This document shows, in pieces, positions 22,083 to 43,820 of a stretch of 64,000 nt of DNA (the first letter of the stretch is position 1; every line of letters begins with the position of its first letter). Below the pieces are notes generated by a model. The model searched no databases. It saw nothing but the letters and a program-made list of their open reading frames with translations, and was not told the DNA's origin. The stretch is from Ephydatia muelleri (Eukaryota > Porifera > Demospongiae > Spongillida > Spongillidae), in the NCBI GenBank assembly GCA_013339895.1, contig JABACO010000014.1, forward strand, positions 3,998,950 through 4,062,949. The letters are read 5' to 3'. The position numbers were made by a program, and so were the translations under genes.

Positions 22083-23433
22083 ATGCAACTTACAATAAGA
22101 GTTTTACATGTATGCATGAAGATTATTATAGCAAAAACAAATCAGGTTCAAAGTGCAGAAGAGAGAGCACCAGAGTATGAGCAAGAAACCTTGGAAACAA
22201 AGCAACTGATAGAAGCATTGCAAGAGCAAATCAGTTTGCAACTTCAACGTGCACAAGAGAGAGCAAAAAGAGCAGAAGAGAGAGCTACAAGGGCAGAGGA
22301 GAGTGCTACAAGAGCAGAGGAGAGGGCTACAAGGGTTGAAAAAGAAATCCTGGATACAAAGCAGGAGAAGACAGTATTGCAACAGCAACTAGGACTAGAA
22401 GTTCACAGGCGGAAGAGAGAGTTAGAAGGGCAGAGGAGAGGGTTACAAGGGTTGAGGAGAGAGCTATAAGAGCCGAAGAGAGAGCTATAACAGCGGAAGA
22501 AAGTGTTGCAATAGTAGAAGAGAGAGCTGTGACAGCAGAAGAGAGAGCTATAACAGCAGATGAAAGGGCTACAAAGGCTGAACAAGAGCTTATGTTGTTT
22601 TCGCAACAGTCTGCATCACGTCAGAAAGTGCCAAACCACTCAAGGCATCCCTCAACATTCTCAGGCATCATGGAAAATAGGACGTGATGAAATAGAAGTA
22701 ATAGCTGGAAAGCCTCTTGGTATTGGAGGGTGGGGTGAGGTGAGAGTGGCTATGTTCCGTGGTGTCAAGGTTGCTGCTAAGTTACTGCATGAAGAAATCA
22801 TCTCTCCACATAATACTGATCTATTTATCAGAGAGATGAATATGGCAGCAAGTGTACGACATCCCAATCTTCTCCTATTTATTGGAGCCTGCTTCGATGA
22901 CAGTAAGCCTGTAATTCTTACAGAGCTGATGCCAACTAACCTGCGTAGCATCATTCGAGCACTTCCTCGAGTTCATGCAGTCTCTATCAGCTTAGATGTG
23001 GCCTGTGGTCTCAACTACCTCCACCTGGTGAGGCCTGACCCTATCATCCATCGAGATATTAGCAGTGCTAATGTGCTTCTTGAGCGGATTGGATCAGGAA
23101 ACTGGAAAGCCAAGGTAGCCGACTATGGTTCTGCAAACTTTCTATCTAAAGTGATAACCGTGGGCCCTGGAAATCCATCCTATGCAGCCCCAGAGTCCTC
23201 TAATCCCAAACTGCAGTCTCCCAAGATGGATGTGTACAGCTATGGCATACTCCTGCTTGAAATGGCCACTGGACAGTTTCCCAGACCAAAGTCTACAAGC
23301 TGTACAGTTGGAGAGCCTACTGTGGAAAGAAATGAAAGGGATGATAACGAAGTGCATCTGTGATGATCCAGGCAACCGTCCAACCATGAAGGATATATTA
23401 ATTTTACTACCACAGTTGAATAAACAGATGTAG
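22083..23433 (+). pseudogene. Coiled-coil TKL-type protein kinase (frame-broken as read)
   Basis: N-terminal coiled coil with repeated R-A-E-E-R-A-T heptads (22146-22600), then a kinase domain from about 22671. Numbering from the ATG at 22560: glycine loop G-I-G-G-W-G-E-V (54-61), Lys74 in V-A-A-K, helix-C Glu92, H-R-D at 164-166 with Asn171, D-Y-G at 188-190 in place of DFG, and A-A-P-E-S (209-213). The last lobe (W-K-E-M-K...N-R-P-T-M-K-D) is in another frame after residue 241 (about 23282). The coiled coil also changes frame near 22395 and before the kinase. All catalytic residues are kept, so it is either a working gene with assembly indels or a recent pseudogene. Tyrosine-kinase-like proteins with this coiled coil are abundant in sponges. 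Predicted cytoplasmic; no signal peptide or membrane segment. Confidence 0.72.
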
Positions 23434-24236
23434 TGTAAATTGACTGTAAATACTGTGCAGCTATCCTAGTTGTGTGCGATTTGTATTATTGAGAAATGTC
23501 ATCACTGTGAAAAATAGTATTTGTATCTGATACCCCAATGACAAATTTGTACCCGTATTGGCTACAAACGTTTTTTCATTGCTAGTATAGGTGTGTACTA
23601 GCTATTTCCGCTCAAGTATTTCTGCAGTTACTGAGAGATCTTTGCTCTTATAACTGAATCACCTGCATCATCACATTATTTGTTTCTCGCATAAAGTCAT
23701 CCTCAACTTGCTAATCCAGTATGTTTATAATATGTGCCATCAACTGATTTTCTAACACACTTGGTGTTATTCCCTGATGTTGTATCTAAGTGTGTGATAT
23801 AAGAGTCAAGGTTAAAGTTGGTTCATGAAGGCGGATTTCATGATCAGTTGCCTGGTCTACAGCATACCCTCAAACGCTATTGTCATGCATTGCTGGTCAT
23901 TTTCATTCTCCTCTGTATAATTTGCATTTGCTTCTAGATTGCAGAGTGGCTGGTACATGCAAGACATATCCAGTTCTGCTAATTTCTGATGCATCCTAGT
24001 ATAATAGCGGCGTGGAGTAATACGAGTGTCCTCGAGGTATGCTAAGGTGGTCTCGTACCCAGACCCGATTTTCCACACTAGCTATGGCAATTGAAAATCG
24101 GCTCTAGATAATTTCAAGCTTTGGCTTAAAAATCGGCAAAGTCGGATCACGACGAGTGAACACAGAATTTCTCAACCAACGTATAGGCCTTTTTTGTGTG
24201 TCATGTGACCACTTCGAATCAGTCACACGTAATATA
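23434..24236. other. Kinase 3' flank, no gene seen
   Basis: AT-rich sequence after the kinase stop (TAG at 23431-23433). No polyadenylation signal was assigned. GTCTCGTACCCAGACCCG near 24050 resembles the ends of short DNA elements, but no partner end was found. Confidence 0.35.
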
Positions 24237-24920
24237 GTCTCGCGAGCCAGACAAGGCCGATAAACAATAGACTGGGGACCAGGAGAAGTTTACGTTCGCG
24301 TGCGCGCTGCCATTGCGTCATCAAAAAAGTCACAAGTTAATAATGCTTTCATGAGTTGAATCATGTGCTTAATGCCTGTGTAACGCTCGTGTTGAATACC
24401 ACACAGCCACACCCAATAGATTCTCAACGTACAATGCGGATATCACGCCACTGTTCACTGTTCAATACACCTTCAGGACTGCTGTACAGCAGCTGGTACG
24501 CTGCACTTTTGATCAAATCAACGCCTGCTTCTGGAGCGTAAAATGCGCGTATGCTAGTTTCGCAAGCCAGACATACTTCGTCATCGAAAGGCCGATAACA
24601 ATGGACTGGGGACCAGGAACAGTCATTCTAACTTTCCTGGTCCCCAGTCCATTGTTTATCGCGAAGTAGATCTGGCTTGCGAGACTACATAAATGCAATT
24701 TAAAACAATGGACTGGCTGTTTTTGTTTCTTAGGTAGTCAAATGCTCGAGGGAGCAAACAACAGCAAGGGATTTTCCGCTTCCTCTTGGCAGTGAAACAA
24801 AACGTCGTTTCCCGTAAGGATCGCGTTAGTTTGCTTTTCTCGTAGTTGTGTGTATCCCAAATGCTCGTTTTACTTCTCCTGGTCCCCAGTCCATTGTTTA
24901 TCAGCCTTTCAATAACGAAG
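24237..24920. mobile_element. Nested palindromic elements sharing GGGGACCAGGA
   Basis: An inner hairpin (about 24553-24688) runs from TTCGCAAGCCAGACATACTTCG and GGACTGGGGACCAGGA to its reverse complement. An outer copy with CGCGAGCCAGAC and GACTGGGGACCAGGAG (24240-24293) faces CTCCTGGTCCCCAGTCCATTG (24869-24895). This looks like one hairpin inside another copy of the same family, just upstream of the deubiquitinase start. There is no coding content. Confidence 0.75.
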
Positions 24921-25073
24921 TGACTAAATACATAATCAGATAATATTATCTCTGACACAACCCGGATATCCCGAAATAAAGCACGTGTGGAAAAAGTCTT
25001 ACGTCGTGGGGCTGGGTACGATGTGTGGCACACCCGATGACGTAACTGTCCATGTGCTATTATTAGAAAGAAA

Positions 25074-36609
<11,536 letters not shown>

Positions 36610-36869
36610 AAGATTTGAGAGGGGGGGGAGGGGTTGATGTTTGATTTCTACTTTCCATCATTTTGTCTCCACTAGTTTAATGTCACCCATTTTTATATTT
36701 ATATTTTAACCAAATATCAATACATTGAACTACACTATAAGTATGAGTAAACACCGTTAAATTTATTGTATGTACATGTAGTTATTTGTATTAATTGGTG
36801 TGTGTATAATATGCATCAATAAACGAAGTGTTTCTGTTGTTTTCAGGAGGTGAAAAAGAAGATTTATAG

Positions 36870-37805
36870 TGATGGAACCAAGTTATGTGTATTAACTGGT
36901 GTTTAGGGATGTGTGTGGGACATTATGTAGCACAAGCAGGTTGCATAGCTCCTTGGATTTACACTTATCCATTGTGATCATTTAAAATAAGAATTTTGTT
37001 TTATATTCTCTGCATTTTGCAGCTATCATATGTGTTATTTGAGGAGTCACATTGTTCTACACACACAGTGTGCGTAACACATTCCTGGCATGCTAGCATG
37101 AGCAGGTTCTGCATGGTACATGTGCTGTTCTGCCTTTTGTGACAATTCGCAGTAGAGGGATTTCAGTTTCATTTCACAATGATTTACGAAGTTTGTGGGT
37201 TAGGCAATGGTTGATTTGGGGAAGAACCAATATGTACATGTACGTTTTAGCGACTTAACTTCAGTTATACAAAACATGCGAGTGCTTTCAGCTAAGTGCA
37301 GCAAGCATTCTGAGGATGATTATCTGTTAGATGGTGATCCCTATGTGTAGTAGCTGGCTAAGATGGTGATCCCTATGTGTAGTAGCTGGCTAAGATGGTG
37401 ATCCCTATGTGTAGTAGCTGGCTAAGATGGTGATCCCTATATGTAGTAGCTGGCTAAAAGCTCTGCTGAAGGTGTGCTTCTTGTATTCATGATAGATGAA
37501 CACGACCTTACCCTGAGGGTAAGACACTCTCAGTACAATTAACTCAATTGTTTAGCAGTGTACAATAACAGAACAGTCACATGCATGCACTCGCTGGTTC
37601 ATGGGTTTTATATTTTATGTCACTAGTACCGTATAAGCCCACGCTTGTATATAAGTCCATCAATAACAGCGCGTCAATAATAGTCACGTGAACCATAACA
37701 AATGAAAAATATGATTGAACAGAAAGGGCAGGAGGGAGGGGGAGAAGGAAAAAGATGAAGGAAAATAGAGGAAACATACAGTGTTACAAAAACTACGACA
37801 TTGAC
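36870..37805. other. Tail-to-tail intergenic region with a 32-bp repeat
   Basis: It separates the 3' ends of the deubiquitinase (plus) and RSBN1-type (minus) genes. 37321-37460 holds about four copies of a 32-bp unit including GATCCCTATGTGTAGTAGCT. No other gene was seen. Confidence 0.8.
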
Positions 37806-40800
37806 TCAGGACAACAGCTTCTTCACCTTGGCCGCAGGTGCCTCCGCATCGAGCTGCTCCGAGAGCATCTTTCTCTTCAACTGTGGGAACTTGGCTGAGA
37901 GGATGGCGTCCTTGTGGTGAGCATGGGAAGCACCACCCCCCAGCGCGTGGAGATCTTTGCGACCATTGGAAACAGATGCGACGGGCTTGGTGGGCGAGCT
38001 ACTGTTGTCGTGGTTACCATACGAAGCCTTGTCTACAACCCCCGAGACCATGAGCACGTTACCCCCTTGTTGCCTAGGAGATATTTTCGAACTGGTTGGC
38101 TGCTTGGGCAAGGACGTGTCGGGCTTCTTCACGGGGACGGACGGAGCAGGTTTCCGCTGAGCAGGCCGCATGGGGGGCTGCTTGGAAGCAAGGGCTTTGG
38201 CCCGCCCGCCAGTGAAGTCAATGTCCACCAATCTCAGCTTTGTCGTGGTGCTGGTGACGACCCCAGCTGACTGCTTGCTGCCGGTTGCCAGAGGTGCAGG
38301 CTGTGCCACTTTAGAAACCTTGTCCAAGACCTTAGAGGGTTGCTGGTGGGATCGAAGTGGGTTTTCAGGCCCCTTGGACCCCACTCTGGGGGCTTGCTCT
38401 TCCTTCAGAGGTACAGTCAGACTCGACCTCCCTCGGCTTGGACTGCTGATACCCCCGGGGTCAACCACACCCACCTGTGCAGCACTGTCATCGCCTCCTT
38501 CGCTTGAACTCTCCGAGACCAACCTGCCCTTGCGGTGGACCAGCTTCCCGCCTTTGATGTTGGTCGAGCGGCTGCCCTTCCCTCCGCTCCCCTCCGGCGT
38601 TCGCAACCCGACGGATACCACACTCTCTTCCCGTGCGGGGGAGGAGGGTTCCTCTCTCTTAACACACACCTCGGCGTGCACCTGCGGCTTTCTCAGATGC
38701 AAACCGTCTGTTGCGTCATTGTTGTCTTCTTCTCCTTCCCCGTCGTCTGAGGAACTGAGTCGAGCGGGGTTCTTCTTCTGCTGGGAGGGACGCTGGGAGA
38801 TGGGCTCAGAGGAAGGGGAGGAGGACAAAGAACCTGCATTTTTCTTTGGAGAAGCGACGCCATTTACGTCGTGCACACCTGCTGAGGAAGAGGTCGTCGC
38901 AATGGGAAGTGATGGTTGCTGGGGTGTGTGGCTTGGAGGTACGGGACTTTCACTGGGCTCCTCATCACTGGATGAGGGGGAGGAGTCACTAGACTCCTCC
39001 CCCTCCTTGGCCGCCGCAGACCCATTACGGAGGTCACTAGCAGGCGACTGAGGTTGGGGGGGACAAGGAGTGGGAGTGTGAGGGGGTGTGGTAACGAGAA
39101 GGTGGGACGAGGGAGTTGTAGCTGCCACAGAAGGCGGCGGCGAAGGGGACTTGCTGCTCGTCGCTGCCTTGGGATCACCTGACAATGACGAAGCCGGGGA
39201 AGTGGGCAAGCCATGAGGAGTTCGGTCCAGGAGGAGGACAGGGGACAGGGCCATAGTGGGAAGGGTTCCCTGCTTGGTCTTGGGTATGGTATGTGTCACG
39301 ACGAGAGAAGTGGTGGGCGTGGCAGTGGTGGGGGAGGCAGCCGAACCGATTGGGCGTGGCACCATGGAGCTGAGACGACGACGCTGCTTGTCCAGCATGT
39401 CATTCTTGGGCCTCAGCGGACTGGGCACCTGTTGTGATGCAGAGACTGGGGAAGAGGCTTCACAAGGGGGTGGTGGTCTAGACATGCGAGAGGGAGGTCT
39501 GGAAGGCTTTGAGGCAGACGCGCTGCTCTTCCTTTCACCCGTTCCTCCTCCCCCTCCCCGAGGCTTGAAGGTCATGTCGGAGGGAAAGTCCTCGTCTGAA
39601 GAGTATGAGAAATTCAAGATGTCTTCCTTTTCGTCTTGCAGGATGCCATTTGCGGGAGGGGATATCAAGGTGCTCTCCTCCCCTTCTGAAGGGGAGGGGC
39701 TGGGCATGGAAAGGCAGTAAGACAGAGGACTCGGCTGGTCTCCTTCGGAGGTCACAGAGGGGAGAACGGTCTTGGAGTACTCCTTGAGGTCGGAGGTGCC
39801 AGGCCACACTCCCACAGCCGTGATCGTCCTGAACTGGTGATGTGTTGCGAGGGATGAAGTAACAACACATTGCCATGGAGACGGATCTGAGCATAGCGCA
39901 CCACCCTCTCGCCGCAGCTGGTTGAGTTTGGCTTCCTCCACCCACTGGCGACACTGAAGAGAGGGAGAGAGGGGAGAGTGATTTGGTGGGTGGGTACATG
40001 GCTGCACCACGAGACTGTCATGGTGTGGAGTGATGGAGTAGGTGGTATGGAGAGTGATGGAGTAGGTGGTATGGAGAGTGATGGAGTAGGTGGTATGGAG
40101 TGATGGAGTAGGTGGTATGGAGAGTGATGGAGTAGGTGTGTGGAGTGATGAAGTAGGTGGTGTGGAGAGTGATGGAGTAGGTGGTGTGGAGTGATGAGTA
40201 GGTGGTGTGGAGAGTGATGGAGTAGGTGGTGTGGAGTGATGTGAGTAGTGTGGTGTGGAGTAGTTGATGGAGTAGGTTGTGTGTGGAGATGATGGAGTAG
40301 GTGGTGTGGCGAGTGATGGAGTAGGTGGTGTGGCGTGATGGCGTCGGTGGTGTGGCGTGCTGGCGTCGGTGTCTGGCGTGCTGGCGTCGGTGGTGTGGCG
40401 TGCTGGGTGCTGGCGTCGGTGTGTGGCGTGCTGGGTGTGTGTGGCGTGCTGCGTCGGTGGTGTGGCGTGCTGGTCGGTGGTTGGTGCTGGCGTCGGTGGT
40501 CTGGCGTGCTGGCGTCGGTTGTTGGGCGTGCTGGCGTCGGTGGTGTGGCGCGTGCTGGCGTCGGTGGTTGGCGTGATAGTGTAGGTGGTGTGTGATGGTT
40601 CTAGTATGGACAGCAGTATGGGGCATGGGGACGAGCAGTTGCCTTTACCTGGGACATGGGAGGTTCGAACAGATCCAGCTGCAGCTGGTGGGCCACTGTC
40701 TGAAGTCCCCAGCGTGACACACCACATCCTTAGTTTCTCTGTCCCCACTCCTGCAGAAGCAAAAATGATGCAATAAGGACTTAAGTCACAGCCACACTCT

Positions 40801-43789
40801 GTCACATGTTGGGTATTGCCCCCCCCCCCAATCCTGATTCCACATTTGAAATATAGCAGAATGAAAACATAAATGGGAAGAGGATGTGACACTCCTTATA
40901 TGGGCACGTGCTAATTAGAAGGCAGACCTGTTTATGAGGCTAAGGGAAATGTGCTTCACAATATGACAAAGAGAAAGAGTTTGGTGCATCCTTCCCTTCA
41001 AAGGTGCTGTACAGCATACACATAGCACCTGAGGTTCTCTTGTCCCTCTTGAAATCAAATCACTGTTGGGTGTGTTACATTAAAAACACTTCGACCACAA
41101 TGGACTTGTCCCAACTGTAGCAATAAGGTTAAAGGTCACCGTTTCAGTTGCCAATACCAACAGTTCTACTATCAGGTAACATTACATCCACACAGTAATC
41201 TAATACCAATAATAGTTAGTTAGTAATCCACAAATTTTATTCATATTCATTCCTGATCCCCTGCCCCTCCCCTCTCCACCACTCACACACATCTCTGATC
41301 TCGCAATAGCTTTGTCTGATGGTCTAGAAGTGACTGCAAGCGGCTGGTCATAGGTGCACAGACTTGTACATGTGTGCGGGCATGTGATTGGAAGCACACC
41401 TGAGTTTCCATAATGGCCAGTGGCAGATAGAGGCTGACTACATCTGGCCTAGCTGTACCATACAAGGGTGGCTGCCAGCCAGATCCACACACTCAGAGAC
41501 AACCAACATATCAAGCTACATGTGCCATAATAATAATGTGCCTCCAGTTAGTTTACACTACACATTGGACATTCACACTCACACCCACACCACCCGCAAT
41601 GATTATCAGCTGCATCTGAGCCAAGGCTACATTCATTGCGTGATTGCTACATTCCCATCATTCATTAATGTCAGGTGCTCTGTCACCACCACCCAAACAC
41701 TCACTATTGTCTCAGATTGAATCTGCCCTACATCTCCCTCCCTACATCTCCTCCCTACATCTCCTCCCTCCCTACATCTTCCTCCCTACATCTCCTCCCT
41801 CTACATCTCCTCCCTACATCTCCCTCCCTACATCTCCCTCCCTACATCTCCCTCCATACATCTCCATCCCTACATCTCCCTCCCTACATCTCCTCCCTCC
41901 CTACATCTCCTCCCTCCCTACATCCCCTCCCTACATCCCCTCCCTCCCTACTCACCCCCCTCCCTACATCTCCCTCCCTCCACATCCCCTCCCTACATCA
42001 CCTCCCTCCCTACATCTCCCTCCCTACATCTCCCTCCCTACATCTCCTCCCTCCCTACATCTCCCTCCCTACCTCTCCTCCCCCCTACATCTCCCTCCCT
42101 ACATCTCCCTCCCTACATCCCTCCCTCACATCTCCCTCCCTACATCATCCCCCTCATCTCCCTCCCTACATCTCCTCCCTCCCTACATCTCCTCCCTCCC
42201 TACATCCCCTCCCTACATCCCCTCCCTCCCTACATCTCCCTCCCTCCCTACATCTCTCCTCCCTCCCTACATCCCCTCCCTACATCACCTCCCTCCCTAC
42301 ATCTCCCTCCCTACATCTCTCCCTCCCTACATCACCTCCCTCCCTACATCCCTCCCTACATCTTCTCCCTCCCTACATCCCCTCCCTACATCTCCTCCCC
42401 TCCCTACATCCCCCCCTACATCTCCCTCCCTACTCCCCCTCCTACATCACCACTCCCTACTTACATCCCTCCCTACATCACCCACCTCCCTCCCTACATC
42501 CCCTCCCTACATCTCCTCCCTCCCTACATCTCCTCCCTCCCTACACTCCCTCCCTCCCTACATCCCTCCCTACATCACCTCCTCCCTACATCCCCTCCCT
42601 ACATCACCTCCCTCCCTACATCCCTCCCTACATCACCTCCCTCCCTACATCCCTCCCTACATCTCCTCTCCCTCCCTAATCCCCTCCCTCATCACCTACC
42701 CTACTCCCCTCCACATTTCCCTCCCTACATCACCTCCCTCCCTACATCACCTCCCTCCCTACATCTCCCTCCCTACATCTCCTCCCTCCCTACATCCTCC
42801 CTACATCTCCCTCCCTACACATCCCCTCCCTACATCCCTCCCTACATCACCCTCCCTCCCTACATCCCCTCCCTACATCCTCCTCCCTACACTTCCCTCC
42901 CTACATCCCCTCCCTACATCTCCCTCCCTACATCTCCTCCCTACATCCCTCCCTACATCTCCTCCCTCCCTACATCCCCTCCCTACATCCCCTCCCTACA
43001 TCCCCTCCCTACATCCCTCCCTACATTTCCTCCCTACATCCCCTCCCTACATTCCCTCCCTCATCTCCCTCCCTACATTTCCTCCCTACATCTCCCTCCC
43101 TACATCCCCTCCCTACATTCCCTCCCTACATCTCCCTCCCTACATCCCCTCCCTACATTTCCCTCCCTACATCTCCCTCCCTACATCCCTCCCTACATTC
43201 CCCTACCTCCCTCCCTACATCCCTCCCTACATTCCCTCCCTACATCCCCCTCCCTACATCCCCTCCCTACATCTCCTCCCTACATCCCCCTCCCTACATT
43301 TCCCTCACCTACATCTATCCCTCCCTAACAATCTCCTCCTCCTACATCTCCACCACCTCCCTACATCTACTCCGCCTCTCTACATCTCCCTCCTCTACAA
43401 TCACCTCCCTACATCTCCCTCCCTACATCTCCCTCCCTACATCTCCTCCCTCCCTACATCTCCCTCCCTACATCTCCCTCCCTACATCTCCCTCCCTACA
43501 TCCCACCATATCTTCTCTCTCCTCAGCCACTCCCTCCTCCCCAAACCCACTCCCTCCTCCCCACACCCACTCCCTCCTCCCCATAACCACTCCTCCCAAA
43601 CCACTCCCTCCTCCCCATACCCACTCCTCCCCACCACCATTCCCTCCTCCCACACCCACTCCCTTTTCCCCATACCAACTCTCTTCTGCTGTGCAGTTAA
43701 ACATTACAAATGTTGTGTATACATGTATTTGCATACATAAATGCTTGCAGCGTGTAGAAACACAAGGCACGTGCACACACACACACACA

Positions 43790-43820
<31 letters not shown>

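Noticed and set aside
38170..39051. 293-codon plus-strand frame
   Set aside because: Antisense shadow of the GC-rich Ser/Pro region of the RSBN1-type last exon; no domain of its own.
37806..40892. A single 1028-codon minus-strand gene
   Set aside because: Only the part from 39953 downward is the RSBN1-type last exon. The upstream part is intron minisatellite, and the acceptor at 39954 and the separate exon at 40649-40750 show the real structure.
41644..43740. 698-codon plus-strand open frame rich in Pro, Ser, Tyr and His
   Set aside because: It is the translation of the CTCCCTCCCTACAT array; all frames over it are similarly open.
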